Positions 48,092 to 56,678 of a DNA stretch of 64,000 bases are shown in pieces. The first letter of the stretch is position 1; every line of letters starts with the position of its first letter. Origin of the DNA: Streptomyces hiroshimensis. Its GTDB lineage: Bacteria > Actinomycetota > Actinomycetes > Streptomycetales > Streptomycetaceae. The stretch spans positions 104,549 to 168,548 of the forward strand of contig NZ_BMUT01000003.1 in assembly GCF_014650335.1 (NCBI RefSeq), in the 5' to 3' direction. The notes under the pieces are model-generated. The model saw only the letters and a list, made by a program, of their open reading frames with translations. It ran no database searches and had not been told where the DNA came from. Made by a program: the position numbers and the translations under genes.

Positions 48092-48493
48092 ATGGGCACC
48101 AAATTCATCGAGGTAGACGAATCCCACAAGGGTCAGCCCAACGTGGAAGAAGGAGTTAAGACAATTGAGGTCGGTGGTCAGACGATCACGACGACGATTT
48201 TCGTCCAGCGGATCGACTTCGATGACCTCGCCCCGGAGGTGACGGACAATCTCACCACGGTCAAGTTCGCCGTGACGGTGGCCGAGGAAATGGAGGACCT
48301 GACGGGGGAGCTGGACGATGACGGTTCCCCGGTCACGGAGATCAAGGAAATCCAGGTGCCCAAGTGGCTCGAAATCGACCTGGGGCCCGAATCCTTGAAG
48401 CAGTACGAGGAGGTAATGGCGCCCTTCTTCGCCGCCGCCCGCGAAACCGAGACGCCGATGGTGCCCGCGCCCCGCAAGCGCCGGAAGAAGTGA
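48092..48493 (+). CDS. Orphan acidic protein with basic tail
   Basis: 133 residues, not recognised. Strongly acidic (EVDESHKGQPNVEEGVKTIEV, then EEMEDLTGELDDDGSP) and ending in a basic PRKRRKK tail. Codon use is less GC-biased than its neighbours in the first third, which may mean later acquisition. ATG with AAGGAGAGG upstream; a weak promoter (TTGGCG at 48025, TAGACT at 48050, 19-bp spacing) precedes it. Stands alone, with a terminator directly after it. Phage or plasmid origin is possible but not shown. Confidence 0.75.
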   Translation: MGTKFIEVDESHKGQPNVEEGVKTIEVGGQTITTTIFVQRIDFDDLAPEVTDNLTTVKFAVTVAEEMEDLTGELDDDGSPVTEIKEIQVPKWLEIDLGPESLKQYEEVMAPFFAAARETETPMVPAPRKRRKK

Positions 48494-48499
48494 TCTCCT

Positions 48500-48527
48500 G
48501 CCCCTCTCCTGTCTCCGGGAGAGGGGC
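48500..48527. terminator. Hairpin terminator between convergent genes
   Basis: Perfect 10-bp arms GCCCCTCTCC (48500-48509) and GGAGAGGGGC (48518-48527) with an eight-base loop, followed by TTCGTT. Serves the orphan acidic gene and the response-regulator gene. Confidence 0.85.
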
Positions 48528-48544
48528 TTCGTTGTCGGATCGCG

Positions 48545-49234
48545 TCAGCCGGCGAACCCCGGTACCACCAGACCGGACTCGTACGCGATCACTACCGCGT
48601 GGGTACGGTTCTGCGCGCCGAGCTTGGTCAGCACGTTCCCCACGTGCGTCTTCGCCGTCTCCAGGCTCACCGTGAGCGACTCCGCGATCTCCGGGTTGGA
48701 CAGACCGGTGGCCATCAACCGCAGCACTTCCTCCTCACGCCCCGTCAGTGCCGCCTGCGGCAACGCCTCGGCGGAGTCCAGCGGGCGGGCGGTGACCATC
48801 CGGCGCAGTGCCGCCGGGAAGAGGATCGCCTCCCCCGCCGCCACCACCCGCACCGCCTCCGCGATCTGCCGGACCGGAAGCCGCTTGAGGACGAACCCGC
48901 TGGCCCCCGCACTGAGCGCGGCGGTGACGTAGTCGTCGTTCTCGAACGTGGTGATCACCACGACCTTCGGCGGCGCGGCCGACTCGGCCAGCAGCTGCCG
49001 GGTGGCCTCGATCCCGTTGCGACGCGGCATCCGCACATCCATCAGGACGACGTCCGGCCGCACCCGCCGCACCTGCTCGACCGCCTCTACGCCATCGGCG
49101 GCCTCCCCGACCACGGCGATCCCCGGCTGCGCCGCGAGCAACATACGCAGACCGCTACGGGTCACCTCGTCGTCGTCCGCGATCAGGAGTGTGACGGGAG
49201 TGCCGGTAGGACCGGTGGTGGCGGAGTCGGTCAT
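48545..49234 (-). CDS. NarL/LuxR-type response regulator
   Basis: 229 residues. Receiver domain with DDD at 20-22 and phospho-acceptor D66 (VVLMDVRMP), conserved Thr/Lys (VVVITTFEND, FVLKRLP). Then a LuxR helix-turn-helix (about 163-229: LTGREEEVLRLMATGLSNPEIA, LETAKTHVGNVLTKLGAQNR). Starts inside the stop of the sensor kinase gene (ATGA overlap), so the two form one signalling unit. Target genes are unknown; the peptidase gene divergent from the kinase is a candidate. Confidence 0.92.
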   Translation of the reverse strand: MTDSATTGPTGTPVTLLIADDDEVTRSGLRMLLAAQPGIAVVGEAADGVEAVEQVRRVRPDVVLMDVRMPRRNGIEATRQLLAESAAPPKVVVITTFENDDYVTAALSAGASGFVLKRLPVRQIAEAVRVVAAGEAILFPAALRRMVTARPLDSAEALPQAALTGREEEVLRLMATGLSNPEIAESLTVSLETAKTHVGNVLTKLGAQNRTHAVVIAYESGLVVPGFAG

Positions 49235-50568
49235 GCCGACGACCGTACCGGCAGCCGGACCGCCAGCCGCCAGCGCTGCGGCCCGTCCGGACCGGCCTCG
49301 ATCTCACCGTGCAGCAGCCGCACGCGCTCGGCCAGCCCGGGCAGGCCGTGCCCGGACGTCGGGAAGGCCTCCCGGCCCGGACCCGTGCCCCTGCCCGCGT
49401 CTTTCCCCTTGCCCGTGCTCGCCCCTGCCCCGGTCCGGTTGACCACACTGAGCTCCAGTCCGTCCGGCGCGGCCGACACACGGACCTCGATCGGACCGCC
49501 CGCCCCGTGCCGCAGCGCGTTCGTCAGCCCCTCCTGCAGGATCCGGTACGCCGCCCGGGAGAGCGTCCCCTGCACCTGCGTCAATGCGCCCGACAGCTCC
49601 GGCTCCACCACCGCTCCCGCGTGCCGCAACCGGTCCAGCAGCTCGGGCAGGTCGGCCAGGGTGCGGGTGGGCGCCGTCTCCGTCTCCTGCTCGCGCAGCA
49701 CGCCCAGCACGTAGTCCAGGTCCTCCAGCGCGGCCCGGGCCGACTCCTCGATGCTGCGCAAGACGGACCGCGCCGCCGCCGGATCGGCGGAGAGCACCTC
49801 GCCCGCCACCGCCGCCTGGATCGTGGTCGCCGTCAGCGTGTGCCCGATCGAGTCGTGCAACTCGTGGGCCAGTCGGTTACGTTCGGCCAGCGCCAGCTCC
49901 CGCTCGGCCGCCAGCGCGAGCCGCTCGGCCGGCGACGGCCCCAGCAGCCTCGGCGCCGACCACCGCAGCGTGCCCGTCACCACAGCGCACCCGGCCGCGC
50001 CCAGCAGCACGCAGCCGAGCGCCACCGCCCAGCTCTGCCAGCCGCCCATGACCCGCACCGACCGGCCGAACAGGCTCAGGCCGGCCTCGGCGCCGAGCGG
50101 GAGAGTCAGGGCAGCGAGGAGCAGCACACCGCTCACGAGCGCCCCCGTCCACCCGAGTGCCACGTGCAGCAGCAGCCAGAGAGGGGTGCGCCAACGGTCG
50201 GCGGCGGGGGCCGGTGCAGTGGGACTCGGCGCGGTAGGGCTGGGCGCGGTAGGAATCGGCCCGTTCTCGGGTGAGTTCGCGGGCCGGCGTGCGGCCACAG
50301 GATCCGGCAACGGCACGTTCAGCAGCCGACGGGCGCACACGATCAGCACCCGCCGCGCGGGGCGGGACAGCCCGGCTACGCCGATCAGTACCGCCCAGAC
50401 CGGCAGGGTCAGAACGACCTGCACGCCATACGGAGCGGATCGCCACGCCAGCGCCGGCAGCATGGCGAAAGGCAGGAGCGGAAGGCTCGCCAACGCGCCG
50501 CAATAGGCGAACAGCGCGCCCGAATACGTGGAACCGCGCAGCAGTGGCCGGATACCCATGATCATCAT
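49231..50568 (-). CDS. Sensor histidine kinase (HisKA_3 type)
   Basis: 445 residues. About four membrane segments (18-40, 50-67, 128-158, 180-202) with no large outside domain, so it probably senses the membrane. A repeat-rich Pro/Thr/Ala linker (about 105-122) lies between the pairs. Dimerisation box with phospho-His238 (LAHELHDSIGHTL); ATPase domain with N-box LQEGLTNALRHG and G-box HGLPGLAERV. Three alternative ATG starts lie within ten bases; the first is used here. Coupled to the response regulator downstream. Confidence 0.9.
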   Translation of the reverse strand: MMIMGIRPLLRGSTYSGALFAYCGALASLPLLPFAMLPALAWRSAPYGVQVVLTLPVWAVLIGVAGLSRPARRVLIVCARRLLNVPLPDPVAARRPANSPENGPIPTAPSPTAPSPTAPAPAADRWRTPLWLLLHVALGWTGALVSGVLLLAALTLPLGAEAGLSLFGRSVRVMGGWQSWAVALGCVLLGAAGCAVVTGTLRWSAPRLLGPSPAERLALAAERELALAERNRLAHELHDSIGHTLTATTIQAAVAGEVLSADPAAARSVLRSIEESARAALEDLDYVLGVLREQETETAPTRTLADLPELLDRLRHAGAVVEPELSGALTQVQGTLSRAAYRILQEGLTNALRHGAGGPIEVRVSAAPDGLELSVVNRTGAGASTGKGKDAGRGTGPGREAFPTSGHGLPGLAERVRLLHGEIEAGPDGPQRWRLAVRLPVRSSA

Positions 50569-50772
50569 CGGCCAGTATGACAGGGCGGCTCACCGGTGAC
50601 CTCCCCCGATCGAGGGAGCACTTTCTCCCGCCTTCCAGCGATGCGCGTCCGAGACCCCGGAATCCAGAATCATGTCCCGCCCACCGCCGACGCGCCGGAA
50701 CCGGACGGCGGCGGCCGACCGCCGAAAGGCGGAAGAACCCTTCACCTCTCCCCAGTAAGGACGAGCACCACC

Positions 50773-52308
50773 GTGCGAAACAGACGAATAGCGTCCCTTC
50801 TGAGCGCCGGCATCGCGACGGCTTTCGTTTCGGCGCTGACACCCGCTACAGCGACAGCCTTTGCCGCAACCGGGGGCTCTGCAGCCAAGGACCCTCTGCG
50901 GCAGTACGCGCAGCAGGAGCCCCGGTGGCAGCGCTGTGACGCAGGGAGCCCGGCCACCTTTCAGTGCGCGACTCTTCAAGTGCCGCTGGACTACGGAGAT
51001 CCCGGCGGCAAGAAGACCGACATCGCGATCTCCCGGCTGAAGGCGAGCAGCGCGAAGGAACGTCGCGGCGTCCTGCTGCTCAACCCCGGCGGCCCTGGCG
51101 GGCCGGGCCTGGACATGCCCGTCGACCCGGCATTGAACCTCCCCGAGGAAGTGAAGAGACAGTACGACGTCATCGGCTTCGACCCGAGGGGCGTCGGGCG
51201 GAGCTCTCCCGTCAGCTGCGGTCTGACCGACGACGAACAGAACTTCGAGCGCCCGTACAAGGCCGAGACCTTCGCGAAGGACGTGGAGTGGGCATGTACG
51301 GTGGCCGGCAAGTGCCGGGCCAAGGCGGGTGACACGCTGCGGCACCTCACCACCCGCAACACCGCTCGCGACATGGACGTCATCCGTGCCGTGCTGGGAG
51401 AGGAGAAAATCTCCTACCTGGGGTTCTCCTACGGCACCTACCTCGGCGCCGTCTACACGCAGATGTTCCCCGAACGAGCCGACCGGTTCGTGCTGGACAG
51501 TGCGACCGACCCCGCGCGGTTCGGACGGGGCGTCTTCCAGGCGATGGCGGAGGGGACCGAGCCGGCCTTCACGCGATGGAGCGAATGGACTGCCCAGCGG
51601 CACACGACGTACAAACTGGGTGACACCCCGGCCGCGGTCCGGAAGACCTTCTGGGACCTCATCGCCCGGGCCGACCACAAGCGCATCGACTTCGAAGGGA
51701 AGGCCCTCACCGGTGACGACATCCGTGCTCAGCGCGCCGTGTTCTTCAACGTTCAGCACGCCGCCGAATGGGTCACCGAGCTGAAGGAGGCGGCTGAAGG
51801 CAGGAAACCGGCCCCGCCCGGCACGCCCGGGCGAGGCCAGGGCCCCCTTCCGCCCATGCCGGCGTCCGCCCGTGACGTTCCCCCGGACAACGCAGCCGCG
51901 AGCGTCTGGGCGGTCATCTGCGGCGACACCCGCACGTCATGGCCGGACGACCCCGAGCAGTACCGCCGCGACGCGATCCGCGACAAGGCCCGGTACCCGC
52001 TGTACGGCGACTTCGCGTCCAACATCAAGCCGTGCGCCTTCTGGAAGCAGGGCAGCGAGCCCGCGACAGCGGTGAACAACGACGTCAGGGCACTGATCCT
52101 GCAGAACGAGTGGGACCCCCAGACGCCCCTGGCCGTCAGCCAGGGCATGCACCGGGCCCTGCGCGGCTCCCGGATGGTCACCGTCGCAGGCGGGCAGGGA
52201 CACGGCGTCTACGGCACCGGCTCCTGCGCGGACAAGAGCGCCACGGCCTACCTGACCACGGGCAGGCTCCCGGCCGAGGACCTGACCTGCCAGGCGCCGA
52301 CCGGGTAG
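50773..52308 (+). CDS. Secreted alpha/beta-hydrolase, tripeptidyl aminopeptidase-like (S33)
   Basis: 511 residues. Signal peptide (1-32: RNRRIASLL, hydrophobic core, AFA-A cleavage). An alpha/beta hydrolase core follows, with oxyanion region NPGGPGGPGLD (about 97-107), nucleophile Ser219 (GFSYGTYLG), Asp448 (NEWDPQTP) and His477 (GQGHGVYG). A helical cap with CGLTDDEQ and a C-terminal TAP-like domain complete it. Streptomyces tripeptidyl aminopeptidases of this kind remove tripeptides from secreted proteins. GTG start with AAGGA upstream. Divergent from the two-component system. Confidence 0.9.
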   Translation: MRNRRIASLLSAGIATAFVSALTPATATAFAATGGSAAKDPLRQYAQQEPRWQRCDAGSPATFQCATLQVPLDYGDPGGKKTDIAISRLKASSAKERRGVLLLNPGGPGGPGLDMPVDPALNLPEEVKRQYDVIGFDPRGVGRSSPVSCGLTDDEQNFERPYKAETFAKDVEWACTVAGKCRAKAGDTLRHLTTRNTARDMDVIRAVLGEEKISYLGFSYGTYLGAVYTQMFPERADRFVLDSATDPARFGRGVFQAMAEGTEPAFTRWSEWTAQRHTTYKLGDTPAAVRKTFWDLIARADHKRIDFEGKALTGDDIRAQRAVFFNVQHAAEWVTELKEAAEGRKPAPPGTPGRGQGPLPPMPASARDVPPDNAAASVWAVICGDTRTSWPDDPEQYRRDAIRDKARYPLYGDFASNIKPCAFWKQGSEPATAVNNDVRALILQNEWDPQTPLAVSQGMHRALRGSRMVTVAGGQGHGVYGTGSCADKSATAYLTTGRLPAEDLTCQAPTG

Positions 52309-52324
52309 AGGATCAGCGACGGCC

Positions 52325-52342
52325 ATGGGCCGAACGGCCCAT
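52325..52342. promoter_or_regulatory. ATGGGCC-N4-GGCCCAT palindrome before the stress protein gene
   Basis: Perfect 7-bp arms (52325-52331 and 52336-52342) around GAAC. It is 16 bp past the peptidase stop and 107 bp before the universal stress protein start. It may be a DevR/OsdR-type site, since such regulators control universal stress genes, or a weak terminator. Confidence 0.45.
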
Positions 52343-52448
52343 AACGATGATGACCAGCCGTGAAGTGCCGAGCACTCCAAGAGCACAGGAGACACACTGC
52401 ACTCGGAGGTCCGCTACGGCTCATTCGAGGCACAAGGTGGTGGGAACG

Positions 52449-53321
52449 ATGGAGCTTCCCCTGGTCGTAGGCGTCGACGGTTCCGACGGAAGCTTGGACG
52501 CCCTGGACTGGGCAGTGGACGAGGCGGTCCGTCTCGGCCTGCCCCTGCGCGTTGTCCATTCGTCGTTGTGGGAGCGCTACGAAGGGCCGGCGTCGTCCTT
52601 CGGTACCGAGCGCCCGGCGGACGCGATCATGGCCGAGCACGTCATCGGCTCGGCCGAGCAGCGGGCCCGGCAGCGGGCGCCGGAGCTCGAGGTCCACGCC
52701 ACCGTAGTGCCCGAGGACGCCGTGGAAGCCCTCGTGAAGGAATCGCGCGAGGCCGCTGCGCTGGTGACCGGGTCCTCGGGACGCGGCGTCATCAAGGGGC
52801 TGCTTCTGGGCTCGGTGAGCCTTGCCGTGGCCGGCCGTGCAGACTGCCCGGTCACTGTCGTACGCGGCGAACAGCGCAACGTCCGGGGCATGAGCGGGCA
52901 AGTGGTCGTCGGAGTCGGCGAGGCCGACGAAGCGGCGTCCGCCGTGCGCTACGCCCTGCGTGAGGCGAAGGCACGCGGATGCGAGCTCCAGGCCGTCCGG
53001 ACCTGGCGCTGCCCCCAGCCGTCCACGGACGTCCTGGCCGTTCTGGACGACACCGCCCGCGCCTACGAAGAAGCGGCCACCGCCGTCCTCGACGAGGTCT
53101 TGAGCGACGCTCAGAGCGAGTACCCGGACGTCACCGTCCGGCGCACCGTACTTGAAGGGCCCCCTCACCGGATGCTGCTCGGACCGGCCGCCGAAGCCGA
53201 TCTCCTTGTCCTCGGCACCACCCGGCGGCAGGGACACCTCGGCCTGCAACTCGGCCGGGTCAGCCACACGGCTCTGCACCACTCGTCCTGCCCGGTCGCC
53301 GTGGTCCCGCACAAGGCGTGA
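52449..53321 (+). CDS. Universal stress protein with two UspA domains
   Basis: 290 residues. Domain 1 (about 1-140) has VVGVDGSDGSLDALDWA and the ATP-binding signature TGSSGRGVIKGLLLGSVS. Domain 2 (about 150-288) begins QVVVGVGEADEAASAV and ends LGTTRRQGHLGLQLGRVS. Such tandem proteins bind ATP and act in stress and dormancy physiology. ATG with GGTGGGA upstream. The second domain's ATP motif is less canonical. Possibly controlled by the palindrome at 52325. Confidence 0.92.
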   Translation: MELPLVVGVDGSDGSLDALDWAVDEAVRLGLPLRVVHSSLWERYEGPASSFGTERPADAIMAEHVIGSAEQRARQRAPELEVHATVVPEDAVEALVKESREAAALVTGSSGRGVIKGLLLGSVSLAVAGRADCPVTVVRGEQRNVRGMSGQVVVGVGEADEAASAVRYALREAKARGCELQAVRTWRCPQPSTDVLAVLDDTARAYEEAATAVLDEVLSDAQSEYPDVTVRRTVLEGPPHRMLLGPAAEADLLVLGTTRRQGHLGLQLGRVSHTALHHSSCPVAVVPHKA

Positions 53322-53345
53322 AGCCAGGCCTTCGGTTACGGGGCC

Positions 53346-54155
53346 TCAGGCGGCTTTGGCGAGCAGCTGGTCGGCGAGCTTGCACAGGCGGCGGACCGTG
53401 CGCTCCTCCATCGCCACCGGGGCGGCCGGGGAGAGGGCGGTGCGGTCGTAGTAGGCGCCCGGGACGAGCTCAATGGCCGGGTCGCACAGTCGTGCGACGC
53501 GCTGCGCGCCTTCGGCGGCGGAGTCGCCCTCGTGCGCATAGAGCGGGAGCAGGGCCGTCTCGCAGATGCCGGGGTGAACGCTGACGGAGGTCCAGGGCGC
53601 CTTTTCGCGGGTGGAGATCGTCAGGGCGAGCTGGGACTGGGCGTAGGCGGCGAGGCGTGAGTAGCGCTTGGCGCGGTGGGGGTCGGTCCAGGCGATGGAG
53701 GCCGTGCGGTGCATGGCGGAGGAGACGTTGACGACGCGGCTGCCGGGCCGGGCGGACAGCGGACCGGAGAGCTCGTGGGTGAGGAGGTAGGCGGCCAGGA
53801 AGTTGACCTGGAGGGAGAGTTCGTTGCCGTCGGCGGTCATGGTGTGGCGTTCGGGGGCCGCGACGGCCGCGTTGTTGACCAGGACGTCCAGGGTGGGGTG
53901 CCCGTCGGCGATCCGGGCGGCCATGCTCCGTACCTCGTCGAGGCGGGAGAAGTCCGCGACGGCCAGGCACAGGTGCGAAGCGTCGGCACCGGAGGCCACC
54001 AGCCGGTCGACGGCTTCCTGCCCGGATGCCACGTCCGGCGCGTGCACGATGACGGTGCAGCCCTGCCCTGCGAGCAATCGGGCGGTCTCCCAGCCGATGC
54101 CGGAGGTGGCACCGGTGACCAGCACGGTCCGGGAGGCGGGCGAGACAGCAGACAT
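53346..54155 (-). CDS. Short-chain dehydrogenase/reductase lacking the catalytic lysine
   Basis: 269 residues. Cofactor motif GATSGIG (about 15-21) and NNAAVAAP (about 93-100) are normal, as is the active-site Ser (VNVSSAMH). The catalytic Tyr171 is present, but the Y-x3-K lysine is glutamine (YAQSQ, Q175, codon CAG). Loss of this lysine normally cripples SDR catalysis. ATG at 54155 with GGAGTGG upstream. The protein is otherwise intact, resembling retinol-dehydrogenase-like SDRs. Its function may be changed or lost. Confidence 0.88.
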   Translation of the reverse strand: MSAVSPASRTVLVTGATSGIGWETARLLAGQGCTVIVHAPDVASGQEAVDRLVASGADASHLCLAVADFSRLDEVRSMAARIADGHPTLDVLVNNAAVAAPERHTMTADGNELSLQVNFLAAYLLTHELSGPLSARPGSRVVNVSSAMHRTASIAWTDPHRAKRYSRLAAYAQSQLALTISTREKAPWTSVSVHPGICETALLPLYAHEGDSAAEGAQRVARLCDPAIELVPGAYYDRTALSPAAPVAMEERTVRRLCKLADQLLAKAA

Positions 54156-54487
54156 GATGATCCACTCCGGGATGTGAACGAAGGCGACAGCACTCCGCCG
54201 GGCGGCGGGACCGTCGTGCGAACGGGAAGGCATCACCGGGCGCTCGAAGAGCGCCGGGCAGCGAACAGCGCTCAGTTGGCAAGGCGCAGGGCGCAGCGCG
54301 CAGAACTCGGCGACGCCGTATGAGGCGGCCGGTCGTCATGGCGCAGCGAGCTGTTCACGTCGTCCAGTCAACGAGACAGCCGCCCCGGGTTCAACCGCCG
54401 CACCGCATTCCTGACGCCGTTCTGATACGGGCCGCCCCGGCGTTGCGCGCAGCCCTATTTACCCTATATGCGACATACGCTCGCACA
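54156..54487. other. Divergent intergenic region with a promoter near the KimA-like gene
   Basis: 332 bp without a gene between the SDR and the KimA-like transporter. It contains several GCGCAG-type short repeats (about 54270-54305) and the promoter at 54444-54471. I see no riboswitch structure. Confidence 0.5.
54444..54471 (+). promoter_or_regulatory. Putative promoter of the KimA-like gene
   Basis: TTGCGC (54444-54449), 16 bp, TATATG (54466-54471) in an A/T-rich pocket. The GTG start at 54488 is only 16 bases further and has no ribosome site, so the transcript is leaderless or nearly so. Confidence 0.5.
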
Positions 54488-56542
54488 GTGACCAGAGTGA
54501 CGGAGTTGCTGAAGCGGTTGGCGATCGGCAGGGCCATGCGCAGCGAGGAGCTGCACGAGACGCTGCTGCCCAAGCGGCTGGCCCTGCCGATCTTCGCTTC
54601 CGACCCGCTGTCGTCGGTGGCGTACGCCACCCAGGAGATCCTCCTGGTGCTCACGCTCGGCGGGCTGGCGTATCTGCACTTCACGCCGTGGATCGCGGTC
54701 GCGGTCATCGCGCTGATGGCCGTGGTGGTGCTGTCGTACCGCCAAGTGGTGCACGCCTATCCGAGCGGCGGCGGCTCGTACGAGGTCGCCTCGACCAACC
54801 TCGGCGCCTCGGCCGGACTGGTGGTGGCCGCCTCGCTGCTGGTCGACTACGTGATGACCGTGGCGGTCTCGGTCGCCTCGGGCGTGGACAACATCGTCTC
54901 GGCCGTGCCCGGGCTGGCCGGTCACCGGGTGGGGCTGGCGATCGGCTTCGTCGCCCTGCTGACGGGGGTGAACCTGCGCGGCATGCGCGAGTCCGGCCGG
55001 GCCTTCGCGGCCCCGACCTACCTCTTCATCACCGGCGTACTGATCATGGTCGTCACCGGGCTGCTGCGCTATCTGCTCGGCCACGCGCCCGTCTCCGAGA
55101 GCGCCGGGTACGGCGTCCGGGCGGAGCCGGCGGACGCGGGCCTGGCCGGCTTCGCTCTGATCATGCTGTGTCTGCGCGCGTTCTCCAGCGGCTGTACCGC
55201 GCTGACGGGCGTGGAGGCGATCTCCAACGGCGTCCCGGCCTTCCGCAAGCCCAAGTCGAAGAACGCGGCGACCACCATGGCGGTCATGGGCACCATCGCG
55301 GTGGTGATGTTCGCCGGCGTCACCACCCTCGCGCTGGTCGCCAAGGTGCACATCACCGACGACGCGTGCCGGCTGACCGGCCTCGCGGGCGACTGCTCCT
55401 CGTACACCCAGCGCACCGTCATCGCCCAGCTGGCCTCCGCCGTCTTCGGCGGCGAGCACAGCTTCGGCTTCTACTTCGTCCAGGCGGCCACGGCCCTGGT
55501 GCTGATCCTGGCCGCCAACACCGCCTTCAACGGCTTCCCGCTGCTCGCCGACATCCTCGCCCAGCACCGCTACCTTCCGCGCCAGCTGCACAACCGGGGC
55601 GACCGGCTCGCCTTCTCCAACGGCATCCTGGCCCTCGCCGTCGCCGCCGGCCTGCTCCTGTGGTTCTACAAGGCCGACGTCACCAGCCTCATCCACCTGT
55701 ACATCCTGGGCGTCTTCACCTCCTTCACGCTGTCCCAGTCGGGCATGGTCCGGCACTGGAACCGCGCCCTGCGCACCGAGACCGATCCCGCGGTGCGCCG
55801 GCACGCCCGAGTGGCCCGGGCCATCAACGCGATCGGCGCCGTGGTCACCGGCCTGGTTCTGGTCATCGTGCTGGCCACCAAGTTCACCGAGGGCGCCTGG
55901 CTGGCCGTGCTCGCCGCGGCCGTGCTCTGGACGATGATGCGCGGCATCCGCCGCCACTACGACGCCACCGCCGCCGAGCTGGCGGTCACCGACCCGCACG
56001 CCGAACTCGCCCGGCCGTCCAAGGTGACGGCCGTCGTCCTGGTGTCGACCATCCACAAACCGACGCTACGGGCCCTCGCCTACGCCCGCGCCTTCAAACC
56101 GGACCAACTGGAGGCGCTCACCGTCGCCGTCGACCACGAGGAGTCACGCGCGCTGCAACAGCAGTGGGAAGAGCTCGACGTCGGCATCCCGCTGAAGGTC
56201 ATCGACTCCCCCTACCGCGAGATCACCCGCCCGGTCGTCGAGTACATCCGCTCCATCCACCGCGCCGGCCCCCGGGACGTCGTCGGCGTCTTCATCCCCG
56301 AATACGTCGTCGGCCGCTGGTGGGAACACCTGCTGCACAACCAGTCGGCACTCTGGCTCAAGAGCCGGCTCCTCTTCACCCCCGGCGTCATGGTCACCAG
56401 CGTCCCCTGGCAGCTCACCTCCTCCTCCCGCGCCGACCACCCCGCCCGCCGCGCCCCGGGCTCGGTCCGCCGGGGCGAACCCACGCCGCACCGCGAGCGG
56501 CCCGACGGCCGAGGCGCCGGAGAAGGCTCTCCGCACGTGTGA
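54488..56542 (+). CDS. kimA: KimA-like potassium importer (APC/KUP superfamily)
   Basis: 684 residues. About 12 membrane segments (50-480) and a cytosolic C-terminal domain with a universal-stress-like fold (KVTAVVLVSTIHKPTLRAL onward). The N-terminus matches Bacillus KimA (YdaO) closely in pattern: LPIFASDPLSSVAYATQEIL, SYRQVVHAYPSGGGSYEVA, LVDYVMTVAVSVASGVD and GVNLRGMRESG. KimA imports K+ with protons and in Firmicutes is inhibited by c-di-AMP. GTG start; promoter at 54444. The C-terminus is a Pro/Arg-rich tail. Followed by a second APC transporter on the same strand. Confidence 0.85.
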   Translation: MTRVTELLKRLAIGRAMRSEELHETLLPKRLALPIFASDPLSSVAYATQEILLVLTLGGLAYLHFTPWIAVAVIALMAVVVLSYRQVVHAYPSGGGSYEVASTNLGASAGLVVAASLLVDYVMTVAVSVASGVDNIVSAVPGLAGHRVGLAIGFVALLTGVNLRGMRESGRAFAAPTYLFITGVLIMVVTGLLRYLLGHAPVSESAGYGVRAEPADAGLAGFALIMLCLRAFSSGCTALTGVEAISNGVPAFRKPKSKNAATTMAVMGTIAVVMFAGVTTLALVAKVHITDDACRLTGLAGDCSSYTQRTVIAQLASAVFGGEHSFGFYFVQAATALVLILAANTAFNGFPLLADILAQHRYLPRQLHNRGDRLAFSNGILALAVAAGLLLWFYKADVTSLIHLYILGVFTSFTLSQSGMVRHWNRALRTETDPAVRRHARVARAINAIGAVVTGLVLVIVLATKFTEGAWLAVLAAAVLWTMMRGIRRHYDATAAELAVTDPHAELARPSKVTAVVLVSTIHKPTLRALAYARAFKPDQLEALTVAVDHEESRALQQQWEELDVGIPLKVIDSPYREITRPVVEYIRSIHRAGPRDVVGVFIPEYVVGRWWEHLLHNQSALWLKSRLLFTPGVMVTSVPWQLTSSSRADHPARRAPGSVRRGEPTPHRERPDGRGAGEGSPHV

Positions 56543-56678
56543 TCTCGCGGCCGGCACGGGCAGGGGCACTCTCCGTGACGGACGCATGCCTCCACCGCTG
56601 CGAACCCCGCGGACCGGGCAGGCGAGGACCTGATGGATACTCGCCACCTTGCCCGAATGCTCAATCGAGGATCACCGC

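Noticed and set aside
48092..48493. Orphan acidic protein as an Lsr2-type nucleoid protein
   Set aside because: Only the basic tail is similar; the Lsr2 N-terminal and AT-hook motifs are absent.
54464..56056. A 530-residue minus-strand open frame opposite the KimA-like gene
   Set aside because: Low-complexity His/Asp/Gly/Glu translation typical of antisense of GC-rich membrane genes; the plus strand has clear family motifs.
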